Shown: positions 44,767 through 55,284, counted from the first letter of the stretch. The stretch: 64,000 bases of DNA from Arcicella lustrica (GCF_034930985.1 NZ_JAYGIM010000001.1:620001-684000), one strand, 5' to 3'. Made by a program: numbers and translations. The notes: generated from the sequence alone by a model not told the origin.

Positions 44767-45690
44767 ATGAAAGGATTAGTATTACGTTCAACGGGTTCAT
44801 GGTATGAAGTGCTAGACGAAAATAAGCACGTATGGCAATGCCGTTTGAAAGGAAAATTTAAAATACAAGGATTAAAAACATCTAACCCGATTGCGGTTGG
44901 CGATAGAGTAGAATTTGAAATTGAAGATAAATTAGAAAATATGGCGACAATCTTTAAAATTGCGCCTCGTGAAAATTATATTATCCGTAAATCAGTTCAT
45001 AAAACAGCTCATGGACATATTTTAGCTGCGAATCTCGACCAAGCGGTGATTATTGTTACTTTAAATTATCCTAGAACTTCATTGGGTTTCTTAGACCGTT
45101 TTTTAGTTTCAGCTGAATCTTTCCGAATACCAACAACCATTGTTTTTAATAAAATAGATTTACTTTCTGAGGAAGAAAAAGATTACTTGGCTGATTTAGC
45201 AGCACTTTACGAAAGTATTGGTTATCCATGCGTATTTACTTCTGCGGTTGGGAAAATCGGCATCAAAGCCTTTAATGATATTTTGAAAGATAAAATTTCA
45301 CTAGTTTCTGGTCATTCGGGGGTTGGGAAATCTACTTTGGTGAATCAGATTGCGCCAGAATTAGATTTAAAAACAATGGAAATTTCAAGCTTTGCTAATA
45401 AAGGAGTACACACTACAACTTTTGCAACGATGTTTGAAATCGAAGAGAATTCTTATATCATTGATACGCCCGGCATTAAAGAATTAGGATTGATTGATAT
45501 TGAAAAGCAAGAATTATCACATTTTTTCCCTGAAATGAGAGCGTTATTAGGTGAATGCAAATACCATAATTGCAAGCATCTTAATGAACCTAAATGTGCA
45601 GTAATGGAAGCCGTAGGCAGTGGTGAAATTGCAGAAAGTCGATATAATAGTTATTTGAGTATGATGGGTGATGATGATAACAGAAGATAG
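44767..45690 (+). CDS. rsgA: Ribosome small subunit GTPase RsgA
   Basis: 307 residues. N-terminal OB domain, then a circularly permuted GTPase with NKID (NKIDLLSEEE), GHSGVGKST and DTPGIKELG, and the C-terminal zinc-binding CKYHNCKHLNEPKCAV. It helps 30S subunit maturation. Cytoplasmic; follows kdtA by 7 bp. Confidence 0.96.
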   Translation: MKGLVLRSTGSWYEVLDENKHVWQCRLKGKFKIQGLKTSNPIAVGDRVEFEIEDKLENMATIFKIAPRENYIIRKSVHKTAHGHILAANLDQAVIIVTLNYPRTSLGFLDRFLVSAESFRIPTTIVFNKIDLLSEEEKDYLADLAALYESIGYPCVFTSAVGKIGIKAFNDILKDKISLVSGHSGVGKSTLVNQIAPELDLKTMEISSFANKGVHTTTFATMFEIEENSYIIDTPGIKELGLIDIEKQELSHFFPEMRALLGECKYHNCKHLNEPKCAVMEAVGSGEIAESRYNSYLSMMGDDDNRR

Positions 45691-45691
45691 T

Positions 45692-46486
45692 TTACACAGT
45701 TATATCTTCTGCTATCGACACCGAAACACGCATATCTAATAAAAAAATACTGCCAAATTGTGTTGCTAAAGCAACATCAGCAGCATCTCTGCCATAAGCT
45801 AATACCACTCTGTTGCCTTTTGGATAGTCTTGTGTGGCATCAAAAGTGTACCAACGTCCGCCAATGAAAGCTTCAAACCAAGCATGTAAATCCATCGGGT
45901 TTAATTCGTGCAAATAACCCACAACCATTCTAGCAGGAATACTCAAGCTTCTACAAAGGGCAATTCCTAAATGTGAGAAATCTCTACAAACGCCAACTTT
46001 AGCATAAGCAGTATCTTTGGCAGAAGTAGAAACATTACTGAAACCATATTGATAAACAATATTGTAATGAATCCATTGTCGGATTAATTCCACTTGGTCA
46101 TATCCGGGATAAGCATTTCCAACAATTTGAAAAGCGAGATTTCCTAATTGGTCAGATTCGCAATACCTACTTGGGAGTAGATAAATCAATTCTTCGGCAG
46201 GTAAATCTTCAATCAACACAAATTCCGCTCCGGGCGCTACATCAATTTCATCAGCAGTTTGTACAATTGATGAAGTAAAAACGGTGAATTTACCCTGAGG
46301 ACTTAATAAACGTTGACATAAGTTTCCATAAATATCGGTGTACTCAGTAATAGGAACACTAGGCTCAAGAATATATTCCTCCTTGATAATCCATTGCCCA
46401 GAACCGCTTCTTGGTCTGAGCATCAGAATTAACGGAGTAGAGGAGTAAGCTTCGTAATCAAGTTGGCAACTTATTTGAAGTTTCAT
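45692..46486 (-). CDS. Transglutaminase-like cysteine protein
   Basis: 264 residues with no signal peptide. An N-terminal beta-sandwich (about 1-120) precedes the catalytic triad Cys (VGVCRDFSHLG), His (LHAWFEAF) and Asp (TFDATQDYP). The length and layout match the bacterial transglutaminase-like family with an N-terminal domain. Role unclear: such proteins may be peptidases or crosslinkers. Its stop is 2 bp from that of rsgA on the other strand. Confidence 0.87.
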   Translation of the reverse strand: MKLQISCQLDYEAYSSTPLILMLRPRSGSGQWIIKEEYILEPSVPITEYTDIYGNLCQRLLSPQGKFTVFTSSIVQTADEIDVAPGAEFVLIEDLPAEELIYLLPSRYCESDQLGNLAFQIVGNAYPGYDQVELIRQWIHYNIVYQYGFSNVSTSAKDTAYAKVGVCRDFSHLGIALCRSLSIPARMVVGYLHELNPMDLHAWFEAFIGGRWYTFDATQDYPKGNRVVLAYGRDAADVALATQFGSIFLLDMRVSVSIAEDITV

Positions 46487-46575
46487 GATTTTAGCTTTTA
46501 TTCTGATTTAGATATTTGTGAAAATGCTTGAATTTGTTTTGATTAAAAATAATTGAGTAACCGTTTGCCGAAAAA

Positions 46576-46737
46576 TTAGTTATTTCGTCTGCCTCTTAAA
46601 AAACTAAATACGGCAAATATTAAGGCTACAAAAAATAGTATTTTAGCGAAATAGGCAGCATTGGCGGCAATACCTCCAAAACCCAAAATGGCTGCAACTA
46701 AGGCAATAATTAAGAATGTGATTGACCAGCGTATCAT
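46576..46737 (-). CDS. DUF1328-like small membrane protein
   Basis: 53 residues; ATG at 46737. Two hydrophobic spans (about 7-24 and 32-47) joined by GGIAANAAYFAK, ending SFLRGRRNN. This matches the short DUF1328/YtjA inner membrane proteins, common and of unknown function. Too short for most gene callers, but composition and Arg tail support it. Confidence 0.85.
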   Translation of the reverse strand: MIRWSITFLIIALVAAILGFGGIAANAAYFAKILFFVALIFAVFSFLRGRRNN

Positions 46738-46854
46738 AGCTATAAAAGTTTAAGTTGAACAAGAATATATTGTTACTAAACTTAAAATTTTTATACCATG
46801 ATTAATCACACCAAATTATTGTCATTTCCTCAAAATGATGATAAATAACAAATA

Positions 46855-46878
46855 AAATGAGTAAAAAGCTACTCATTT
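46855..46878 (+). repeat. Short hairpin upstream of the ROK gene
   Basis: aaatgagta (46855-46863) pairs with tactcattt (46870-46878) around six bases. May be a leader hairpin or terminator of a short transcript. Confidence 0.4.
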
Positions 46879-47003
46879 AGGGGAGATTGTTTGAATTACA
46901 GGGTAAATAAGTGTAAAAAGTGATTTCCTTCCAAAAGTAAGAATAAATAGTTAATTTGCAGTGCTTAAAATTTGTAAACTATAAATTAAATAAATCCAAA
47001 AAC

Positions 47004-47927
47004 TTGAAACCATCAATTACAAATCCTACACATCTTTGGGGTATTGATTTAGGAGGTACAAAAATAGAATGTGCCGTTTTAGATAAATCAAATGACTTGG
47101 CTGTAATCTGTAGAAAACGTATTCCTACAGAAGCTGATAAAGGGTATCAACATATTATAAGTCAAATTGTTAAGTTAGTTAGTTTGGTCATTGAGGAAAT
47201 CGACGAGCAGCCAGCTCAAATTGGTTTTGCTACGCCGGGTGTTTTAGACCCTGCTACACTAACCATGAAAAACTGTAATACTGTTTGTATGAACGGACAA
47301 CCAATGCACGAAGATTTAGAAAAAGCATTGGGCATTCCTGTGAAATTAGCCAATGATGCCAACTGTTTTGCATTAGCAGAAGCATTGATGGGAGCAGGGA
47401 AAAACTTTCCAAAAGCAGAATTAGTATTTGGAGTAATTATGGGAACTGGCGTTGGTGGTGGTTTAGTCGTTCATGGAAAAGTAATTGCTGGACATCATGG
47501 AATTGGTGGCGAATGGGGACATAATATCATTGAGGAAGGTGGCGACCCATGTTACTGTGGAAAAGCAGGTTGTGTAGAAAAAGTAATTGCTGGCCCAGCC
47601 CTTGAAAAATATTATCAAAAAATAAGTGGTGAATCACTAAAGTTGAAAGAAATACTTGAACGTTATTTAGCTAATACCGATGAATTTGCCACGGCAACGA
47701 TTGAAAGATTATTAGAATATTACGGAAGAGGAATTTCAACATTGATTAATGTACTTGACCCAGATTTAATCGTGATTGGCGGAGGAGTAGGAAATATAGA
47801 CTTACTTTATACGGAAGGTTACGAAAGAATCAAGAAATATATTTTCAATAATAAAAAGATTTCAACTCCTATCGTAAAACCAATATTGGGTGATAGCGCT
47901 GGCGTTTTTGGTGCAGCACTTTTGTAA
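47004..47927 (+). CDS. ROK family sugar kinase
   Basis: The frame is open from 46956; TTG 47004 (MKPSITNPTHLWG) is preferred because a TAATTTG element lies at about 46952-46958, leaving a short leader. 307 residues. ATP loop GIDLGGTKIECAVL and the ROK zinc motif EGGDPCYCGKAGCVEK are intact, with GIGGEWGHN of the substrate site. Probably a glucokinase-like enzyme for hexose or N-acetylhexosamine. Exact sugar not decidable. Confidence 0.88.
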   Translation: MKPSITNPTHLWGIDLGGTKIECAVLDKSNDLAVICRKRIPTEADKGYQHIISQIVKLVSLVIEEIDEQPAQIGFATPGVLDPATLTMKNCNTVCMNGQPMHEDLEKALGIPVKLANDANCFALAEALMGAGKNFPKAELVFGVIMGTGVGGGLVVHGKVIAGHHGIGGEWGHNIIEEGGDPCYCGKAGCVEKVIAGPALEKYYQKISGESLKLKEILERYLANTDEFATATIERLLEYYGRGISTLINVLDPDLIVIGGGVGNIDLLYTEGYERIKKYIFNNKKISTPIVKPILGDSAGVFGAALL

Positions 47928-47946
47928 GGAAATTTTATTGATTTAG

Positions 47947-47985
47947 AAATGGGATTTTGAACTTGTTTTGTTCGAAATCCTATTT
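47947..47985. terminator. Bidirectional hairpin between ROK kinase and permease
   Basis: aaatgggattttgaac pairs with gttcgaaatcctattt at 14 of 16 positions; genes converge on it. Confidence 0.7.
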
Positions 47986-48011
47986 GTTTTATCAGATAAC
48001 GAAATCAAAAA

Positions 48012-49232
48012 TTATTTTCTAAAAACAATCGCTTTGACAGGTTCTATACGAGTAATGACGAAAGTGGGGATAATCAGTACGAACAACACCAACGAAACTG
48101 TAGCCAAATTCAGTAGGAGTATTACTGGCCAATTCATCATAATCGGAACAGTATTCATATAATAATTCACAGGGTCGAGAGGAATGAGCTTAAATTGTTT
48201 TTGTAAAAGACAAAGTCCAATTCCAAGCAAATTTCCATAGATTAATCCTCTGAAAATCATCGAAAAGCCACTCCATAAAAATATCTTTCTGATTTGCCAA
48301 TTACTTCCTCCCAAAGCTTTTAAAACGCCAATCATCGGAGTACGTTCTAACATCAAAACCAATAAAATTGAAATCATATTAAAGGATGCTACAAACAAAA
48401 TAAGGCTCAAGAAAATCACCATATTTCTGTCCAACATTCCTAGCCAATCGAATAAACCCATGAATGTAGTTGTTACTTTTTCTAACTTCATATCAGGTTG
48501 AATTTTGCGTTGAATCTTTTTCGTAACAGCATCCAATTGCTCAAAATCACTGATATAAATTTCATAACTTCCCACAGAGTCTGCTCCCCAATTATTCATT
48601 TTTTGTATCAAACGAATGTCGCCAATGATTAAGGTTTTGTCAAACTCTTCCATTTGGGTTTCATAAATACCTTTTACGATTAATTTTCTTGGGCGGTCTG
48701 GGGCATTTAAGAAGTAAATAATTACATCGTTTCCAACGGTTAAATTCAGTTTGTTGGCAATAATATTACTGATTAAAATATCTTTTGAATACTCATCTTT
48801 TGAGAAACTAATTTGCTGACCTTTGATGATGTTCGGCTCAAATCTTTTAAAATCAAAGTCACGATTAATGCCTTTCATTACCACACCTAAAATATCTTGA
48901 CGAGTTTTCAAAATGCCCGCCTTTGTAGCCGCAGTTTGAATATGAGCAATTTCTTTGATGCTTTTATGATTTCTAAAAAGGTCGCTTTGCTGAGTAATGG
49001 GATTTTCTTCGTAAGATTCGTTTGCCGAAAACTTCGAAACTTTGATGTGTGGTGTAAGGCTAAATAACTTCTGATGAATGGCATCTTTAAAACCAAATAA
49101 TACTGCAAAAGCAACAATCATCACCGACAAACCAATTGCTATACTGCCCACACCGATGCGAGTAACCGTCCCAGAAAAAGAAGTAGTTTTAGTATTTTGA
49201 ATGCGCTGAGAAATGAAATAAGGGAAATTCAT
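48012..49232 (-). CDS. FtsX/LolC-E-like ABC transporter permease
   Basis: 406 residues. Transmembrane span after the N-terminal RIQNTKTTSFSGTV stretch (about 24-48), a large periplasmic domain (MacB-like, about 55-255), then three spans near 270-295, 320-345 and 365-400. Matches LolC/LolE-like lipoprotein release permeases. No ATPase gene is adjacent, which is usual in Bacteroidota. Inner membrane. Confidence 0.88.
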   Translation of the reverse strand: MNFPYFISQRIQNTKTTSFSGTVTRIGVGSIAIGLSVMIVAFAVLFGFKDAIHQKLFSLTPHIKVSKFSANESYEENPITQQSDLFRNHKSIKEIAHIQTAATKAGILKTRQDILGVVMKGINRDFDFKRFEPNIIKGQQISFSKDEYSKDILISNIIANKLNLTVGNDVIIYFLNAPDRPRKLIVKGIYETQMEEFDKTLIIGDIRLIQKMNNWGADSVGSYEIYISDFEQLDAVTKKIQRKIQPDMKLEKVTTTFMGLFDWLGMLDRNMVIFLSLILFVASFNMISILLVLMLERTPMIGVLKALGGSNWQIRKIFLWSGFSMIFRGLIYGNLLGIGLCLLQKQFKLIPLDPVNYYMNTVPIMMNWPVILLLNLATVSLVLFVLIIPTFVITRIEPVKAIVFRK

Positions 49233-49398
49233 GCAGTATTTTGTAATTTTGTTTCTTGACTACAAATTAAGTAGTTTTTACTGGTAAAATAATTGATGAG
49301 TCGATTTTCATTCTGTGTAATTTAGTAAAGCGCTTGCTTTTTTATCTTTGAAAAACTTAAATCTCATCACTAAAAACTCACAACTCAAAGCTTACCTT

Positions 49399-50577
49399 AT
49401 GCTTCATACAACAAAAATAATCTTCATTCTAACAGGTTTTTTGCTAATTTCTTGTGTTTCTATCCAAAAAAATACAACAGAAACGCTAAAAACGGGTGCT
49501 GAACAAACGGCTTTGTATTTACCAATGTTGAAAGGTAAAACTGTGGCTTTGGTGGTGAATCATACTTCTGTGATTGGGAAAACACATTTGGCAGATTCTT
49601 TAATTGCGTTGGGAGTAAAAGTTAAAACGATTTTTGCTCCAGAACATGGTTTTAGAGGAACAGCAGATGCTGGCGAACATGTAGCCAATGGCATTGACAA
49701 AAAAACAGGCTTGCCAATTGTTTCTTTATACGGTTCAAATAAAAAACCAAGCGTAGCACAATTAGAAGGAATTGATATTGTGATTTTTGATATTCAAGAT
49801 GTTGGAGCTAGATTTTATACTTATACTTCTACCATGCACTATGTGATGGAAGCTTGTGCAGAAACTGGCAAAACAATACTAGTTCTTGACCGACCAAATC
49901 CAATGGGTCATCTTGTGGATGGTCCAGTGTTAGATAGAAAATTTGCTTCATTTGTGGGTTTAAATCCTGTGCCAGTGGTTCATGGTTGTACCGTTGGCGA
50001 ATTGGCAGGAATGATTAATCAAGAAGGTTGGTTGAAAGATGGCGTAAAAGCAAATCTAAAAGTCATCAAGTGTTTAAATTACAAGCATTCAACGCCTTAT
50101 ACTTTACCAATTGCTCCTTCGCCAAATTTGCCCAATTTACAATCTATACTTTTATATCCTTCTATTTGTTTTTTTGAAGGAACAGAAGTAAGCGTGGGTC
50201 GTGGAACGGATAAGCAATTTCAAGTAATTGGTTCGCCAAATCCAGCAAATGGGAATTTTACTTTTACGCCTGTAGATAAACCGGGTGCAAAAAATCCACC
50301 ACAAAAAGATAAACTTTGCTACGGTTTAGATTTAACCCAAGTTGATGCCCGAAAAGAGGGCTTTACTTTAAAATATGTACTCGACTTTTATCAAAAAGCG
50401 ACGGATAAAACTAAGTTTTTTACCAGTATTCCTTCGTTTGATAGATTAGCAGGTTCTGATGATTTACGTAAACAAATCATTGCAGGAAAAACTGAAGCTG
50501 AAATTCGTGCTACTTGGCAAAAAGAGTTAGAAGCCTATAAAGTTATCAGAAAAAAGTATTTGCTATATGCTGAATAA
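49399..50577 (+). CDS. DUF1343 / NamZ-type exo-beta-N-acetylmuramidase lipoprotein
   Basis: 392 residues from ATG 49399 with lipobox LLISC; an upstream TTG frame extends it by 17. The family core KTVALVVNHTSVIGKTHLADSL, IFAPEHGFRG and IAPSPNLPNLQSILLYPSICFFEGTEVSVGRGTDKQF is intact. NamZ proteins cleave N-acetylmuramic acid from peptidoglycan ends, for wall recycling. Monocistronic in this window. Confidence 0.88.
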   Translation: MLHTTKIIFILTGFLLISCVSIQKNTTETLKTGAEQTALYLPMLKGKTVALVVNHTSVIGKTHLADSLIALGVKVKTIFAPEHGFRGTADAGEHVANGIDKKTGLPIVSLYGSNKKPSVAQLEGIDIVIFDIQDVGARFYTYTSTMHYVMEACAETGKTILVLDRPNPMGHLVDGPVLDRKFASFVGLNPVPVVHGCTVGELAGMINQEGWLKDGVKANLKVIKCLNYKHSTPYTLPIAPSPNLPNLQSILLYPSICFFEGTEVSVGRGTDKQFQVIGSPNPANGNFTFTPVDKPGAKNPPQKDKLCYGLDLTQVDARKEGFTLKYVLDFYQKATDKTKFFTSIPSFDRLAGSDDLRKQIIAGKTEAEIRATWQKELEAYKVIRKKYLLYAE

Positions 50578-50626
50578 GCTCTAGAGCAATTATGTCGATT
50601 AATAAACATTAAATAAATCACACATT

Positions 50627-51601
50627 TTGAAACTCCTAAAGTTCTTCATAAAACTGTTTTTGATTGGAATTTTACCATTGTTAGCCATTGATGGAGCAAG
50701 GAAATTAGATTTAAGCCTTGACCCTCGCTCGCAAAATGCGTACATCGCAACAATTATCGACAAAACTAAAATGCTAGCATCCGTGCCTACTCCGAGATTG
50801 GTGTTGATGAGTGGCTCAAGTATGGCGTTTGGTGTAGATAGCGATTTGCTCGAAAATGAATTGAAATTACCCGTTGTCAATGCGGCTTTGCATTATAATT
50901 TCGGTAGTCGCTACATGATGGAGGAGCTGAAAACGTATCTAAAAAAAGGCGATGTCGTATTGTTAAGTTTAGAGTACATGGTTACTTCTGAAGGAGAATA
51001 TAACGAACAATTGATTGCTGCTGATTTTTATCTTCCTTCAAAAAAATGGATTCATTTTCCGTCTTTTACTGAAGAAATGGGAGCTTATGCTGTACACCGA
51101 TTGACGGATTGTAGATTAATTATCGGTGAAGCCATCAATCATTCCAGAAGTAAACCCATCAGTATTGCCGATACTACTTCTATTTTTTATAGAAACTGTT
51201 TTTCACCAAAAGGAGATTTACTCTGCCATTTGAATAACCCTAAAACTGAAATTGTTTATCCAACCTTGTCTTCATCGGACTTTACGAAACAAATCAGAGA
51301 TTTGAACGATTTTTATGCTTTTGCACAAAAGAAAGGAGCGAAAGTATATTTTACTTTTCCATGTTTGGCACAAAAAAGTTATGAAGAAAATATGGATACG
51401 ATTCGGAAAATAAGTCAGCAAATTCAAAAAGAACTAAAAATTCCGATTTTAGGAACAGCAGAAAATGCCTTGATGGACGATGCTTTTTTCTACGATAACG
51501 CTTATCATCCAAATGTAAAAGGAAGAGAGATTTTTACAAAAAGACTTTTAACACTCTTTGAAAACAGTGAATTCAACGAAAAAAAGGAGGATTTAGAATA
51601 A
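50627..51601 (+). CDS. SGNH-like hydrolase, membrane-anchored
   Basis: 324 residues with TTG start and an N-terminal membrane anchor (LLKFFIKLFLIGILPLLA). The SGNH block I Ser is in SGSSMAFG (S64 or S65); the catalytic Asp-His pair is near DNAYHPNVKG (D290, H294). Partners of MBOAT acyltransferases in alginate and related pathways have this form. Forms a cluster with the two genes after it, suggesting acetylation of a surface glycan. Confidence 0.75.
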   Translation: MKLLKFFIKLFLIGILPLLAIDGARKLDLSLDPRSQNAYIATIIDKTKMLASVPTPRLVLMSGSSMAFGVDSDLLENELKLPVVNAALHYNFGSRYMMEELKTYLKKGDVVLLSLEYMVTSEGEYNEQLIAADFYLPSKKWIHFPSFTEEMGAYAVHRLTDCRLIIGEAINHSRSKPISIADTTSIFYRNCFSPKGDLLCHLNNPKTEIVYPTLSSSDFTKQIRDLNDFYAFAQKKGAKVYFTFPCLAQKSYEENMDTIRKISQQIQKELKIPILGTAENALMDDAFFYDNAYHPNVKGREIFTKRLLTLFENSEFNEKKEDLE

Positions 51602-51704
51602 GTTATTATCGCTAACTTCGCATCAGCAAATTGTAAAACGAAAAGCTTTTTCACAACATTCCTCATTTTAGCCTTTGTGGATTATCCTAAAAATATAAAA
51701 ACCA

Positions 51705-53666
51705 ATGCTTAATTTTCTTATTTTATTTACCATCATTTTAGCTTTTTTTGATTGTTATTTTAATTCAAAACAAATCAGAGAATCTTTGCTAAAGGCTTTA
51801 TTGGTAAATGCTGTTTCGATTGTTTTTAGCACTGAAATTTTAAATGTATGCTTCAAAATTAATTTCGTTTATATTCTAGGTTTTTGGATTTTACTCATAG
51901 CTTTCCTGCTATTTCGCTTATCAAAACACGTAAATAGAAAAGAGAAAGTAGTTGAATTGATTGAAAATATTAAAAAAGAAAGTACTGGTGTAAGTCTTTT
52001 TTTGATTCCTATTTTTATCATTTTGAGCATTACACTTTTCCTCGCATTGATTTCGCCCGTCAATAATACAGATTCTCTTACTTATCATTTGTCAAGAATT
52101 ATGTATTGGCTTCAAGATGAACATCTTAGTCATTTTGCAACGAATAATCACCGACAGGTAGCCTACAATATTTTTTCTGAATTAGTAATACTTCATTTAT
52201 ACGTTCTGGGGAAATCTGATTTTGCAGCCAATTTGGTGCAATGGTTTAGCTTTTTGGGAGCTATCGCCGCTTGTTCATTATTGATAAAACAATTAGGAGG
52301 AAGTATCAAAACACAATGGTTTGGCGCATTGATTGTAGCAACAATTCCGATGATTGTGCTTCAGGCAACTTCAACACAAAATGATTTAGTTGTTTCGTTT
52401 TTTGTAGTTTGTGGGGTTTACTTTTCTTTCAAATATGTTCAAGAATTTTCACTAGAAAATGCTATTTACTTCGGGTTGAGTTTGGGATTGGCTGAATTAA
52501 CCAAAGGAACGGGTTATATTTTTCTTTTTCCATTTTGTCTTTGGTTGGCTTTTCGTGTTTTGCTGGAAAAAAACTGGTGGAAATTATCTAAGATTTGGAT
52601 TGGGCTTATCCTAATTGTAATGCTAAGTGTTGCTATTAATTTGGGTTATTATGCCAGAAATTGGGTAATTTTCCATGACCCACTCGGTCATGCTTCTGAC
52701 AGAATTTCTTTGGAAAATCACTCTCCAGCAGCTTTAATTTCAAATATTACTCGCCAGATTTCGCTTCACATTGGTATGCACTCACCAGGAAATATTTGGA
52801 ATAATTTCTGGATGAATATTTTACTGACACTTCATGATTTTTTAGGAATTAGTATTTCTGACCCTCTGACTACTTTTGGTGAAGACAGTGTTTTTAAAAT
52901 TCCAAGGTTCAGCACTACCGAAGATTTTTCTGGAAACTTTCTGCATTTTTTACTCATTATATCCGTGTCTTTTTTCTATTTTCTGAAAGGGAAAAAAGAA
53001 CAAACACTTAGTTTATTTTGGTTTGCTTGTGTATTAGGATTTATTATGTTTTGTGCTTTACTTAGATTTCAACTTTTCGGGAGTCGCTTGCATAGTCCTT
53101 TTTTCTTGTTAATTTCATGTTTTTGTGCTTTAGTAATTGCTGAAAGAAAAGCGATAATCAAACCAGTCGTAATCGTATTAAGCTTGGCTACTTTACCTTT
53201 TTTACTTTTGAATTTTCAGAAACCAATTCTTTCGTTTCATGGACTGACGATGCTTGCTAAGAAATTTGTACCAATTAATGAAAAATCAGGTGCTTTGGCT
53301 TTGTATCAAAAAAAGAGTATTCTTGATGCTACTTATCAAGATGTGCTTACGCATGAAGGTTTGGATATTCAAGCGGCAGATTTTTTAACGATGGATGAAA
53401 TTATCTTAAAAAAACACTTCAAATCTATTGGTTTAGAATTGCTGGAAGACGATAAAGATTATTTAATGCTCAGAGTATTAATTCCTGAAGGTATAGAAGT
53501 ACGCCAAATTGCAGTGAAAGGCATTTTAGGAAAATTAGAAAGTAAAACATTTTTGCCAGAAGCCATTGTTTCAAGTAGAAGTACAGCTCAAGAAATTCAA
53601 TATCACGGACATATTTATCAGAAAATATCGACAGGTAAATATTTAAGTATTTACAAAAGACAATAA
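51705..53666 (+). CDS. Multi-span glycosyltransferase (GT-C, ArnT/PMT-like)
   Basis: 653 residues with about 12 hydrophobic spans. The first luminal loop carries VNNTDSLTYHLSRIMYWL with the Asp typical of GT-C catalytic loops; other loops are long. Members transfer sugars from polyprenol-phosphate donors. Lies between the SGNH gene (104 bp before) and the MBOAT gene (142 bp after). Its acceptor is not identified. Confidence 0.72.
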   Translation: MLNFLILFTIILAFFDCYFNSKQIRESLLKALLVNAVSIVFSTEILNVCFKINFVYILGFWILLIAFLLFRLSKHVNRKEKVVELIENIKKESTGVSLFLIPIFIILSITLFLALISPVNNTDSLTYHLSRIMYWLQDEHLSHFATNNHRQVAYNIFSELVILHLYVLGKSDFAANLVQWFSFLGAIAACSLLIKQLGGSIKTQWFGALIVATIPMIVLQATSTQNDLVVSFFVVCGVYFSFKYVQEFSLENAIYFGLSLGLAELTKGTGYIFLFPFCLWLAFRVLLEKNWWKLSKIWIGLILIVMLSVAINLGYYARNWVIFHDPLGHASDRISLENHSPAALISNITRQISLHIGMHSPGNIWNNFWMNILLTLHDFLGISISDPLTTFGEDSVFKIPRFSTTEDFSGNFLHFLLIISVSFFYFLKGKKEQTLSLFWFACVLGFIMFCALLRFQLFGSRLHSPFFLLISCFCALVIAERKAIIKPVVIVLSLATLPFLLLNFQKPILSFHGLTMLAKKFVPINEKSGALALYQKKSILDATYQDVLTHEGLDIQAADFLTMDEIILKKHFKSIGLELLEDDKDYLMLRVLIPEGIEVRQIAVKGILGKLESKTFLPEAIVSSRSTAQEIQYHGHIYQKISTGKYLSIYKRQ

Positions 53667-53808
53667 GTAGTAATTAGTAAATAGTGATTGGTGATTAGCA
53701 TTTCAACCTTCTAATTATCATTTATTTACGAAAAACTAAAATATCAACATATCTCGTTGAAAATCTTTATACCAAAGCACGAAAAACTGATTTGGGCTTT
53801 CAAAAATT

Positions 53809-55284
53809 ATGTTATTTAATTCATTAGAATTTTTAATCTTTTTTCCCGTCGTAACGATACTTTATTTTTTAATGCCGTATCGTTTTCGTTGGCTGTTATT
53901 ATTGGTGGCGAGCTGTTATTTCTACATGGCTTTCGTGCCGATTTACATGCTTATTTTGGGTTTTACGATTGTCATCGATTATTACGCTGGTATTTATATT
54001 GAGCAGTCGGAGGGAAGTAGGCGAAAAATGTTTTTAACGATGAGTCTCATTGCCAACATTGGTGTTTTGGCTGTGTTTAAATATTATAACTTTTTGAACG
54101 AAAACATTGGTTTCTTACTCAAAGGTTTTGCGCTTGAAAACCCGATTCCTTATCTCAAAATCTTATTGCCAATCGGTTTATCGTTTCATACTTTTCAGGC
54201 GATGTCTTATACAATTGAAGTATATCGTGGGAAGCAAAAAGCAGAAAGACATTTTGGAATTTACTCTTTGTACGTGATGTTTTACCCACAATTAGTGGCT
54301 GGACCAATTGAAAGACCACAAAATGTGCTACATCAATTCTATGAAAAATTTGATTTTGATTATCAAAGAGTAACAGATGGTTTGAAATTAATGGCTTGGG
54401 GAATGTTCAAAAAAGTAGTAATTGCCGACCGTTTGGCGGTGATGGTCAATCAAGTGTACGACCATCCTTTTGAGCAAAAAGGCATTCCACTTTTGGTAGC
54501 AACTTCACTTTTTTCAATTCAAATTTTTTGTGATTTTTCTGGATATTCCGACATCGCTTTGGGTTCGGCACAAGTAATGGGTTTTGATTTAATGAAAAAT
54601 TTCGATCGCCCGTACTTTTCAAAAACCATTTCTGAATTTTGGCGTCGTTGGCATATTTCACTTTCTACTTGGTTTCGTGACTATCTGTACATTTCAATGG
54701 GCGGAAATAGAGTGTCAAAATGGCGAAGAGAATACAACGTTTTTATCGTTTTTTTAATGTCAGGAATTTGGCATGGAGCGAGTTGGAATTTCGTTATTTG
54801 GGGTGCTATGCACGGTTTTTACTTGATTTTTGCCAATCTTACGGTTGATTATAGAAATAAAATAGTAGAAATAATTGGGATTAAAAAGTTACCTTTTTTC
54901 TATAAAATTATTCAGATTCTAACTGTTTTTTGTTTGACAAGTTTTGCATGGATTTTCTTCCGTGCAGTCGATTTTAAATCGGCTTATTATATCGCTACAC
55001 ATTTATTTACAGGAATTGGTGAACAGCTTTCTCAGATAAGTAATAGAAGTTTTATTGAAAAAAATATCTTTCTTGGGCAAGGAATTGCCAATTTTGTGAT
55101 GGTTGCTTTTGCTTTGTTGGTGATGGAAACGGTGCATTATTTCCAAAGAGGAAAAAGTTTAAGAACAGTATTGAATCAGCAACCAGTTTTGTTTCGTTGG
55201 ATACTCTATTACGGTGTCATTTTAGCGATACTTTTCTTGGGAATGTTCGATGCACCGTCGCAGTTTATTTATTTTCAATTTTAA
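53809..55284 (+). CDS. MBOAT family O-acyltransferase (AlgI-like)
   Basis: 491 residues, about 11 spans. PQLVAGPIERP and the catalytic His region SGIWHGASWNFVIWGAMHG are typical of AlgI/PatA-type MBOAT enzymes. They move acetyl groups across the inner membrane onto polysaccharide or wall. Its SGNH partner is two genes upstream; together with the intervening GT-C, an acylated surface glycan is the likely product. Followed by a terminator. Confidence 0.92.
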   Translation: MLFNSLEFLIFFPVVTILYFLMPYRFRWLLLLVASCYFYMAFVPIYMLILGFTIVIDYYAGIYIEQSEGSRRKMFLTMSLIANIGVLAVFKYYNFLNENIGFLLKGFALENPIPYLKILLPIGLSFHTFQAMSYTIEVYRGKQKAERHFGIYSLYVMFYPQLVAGPIERPQNVLHQFYEKFDFDYQRVTDGLKLMAWGMFKKVVIADRLAVMVNQVYDHPFEQKGIPLLVATSLFSIQIFCDFSGYSDIALGSAQVMGFDLMKNFDRPYFSKTISEFWRRWHISLSTWFRDYLYISMGGNRVSKWRREYNVFIVFLMSGIWHGASWNFVIWGAMHGFYLIFANLTVDYRNKIVEIIGIKKLPFFYKIIQILTVFCLTSFAWIFFRAVDFKSAYYIATHLFTGIGEQLSQISNRSFIEKNIFLGQGIANFVMVAFALLVMETVHYFQRGKSLRTVLNQQPVLFRWILYYGVILAILFLGMFDAPSQFIYFQF

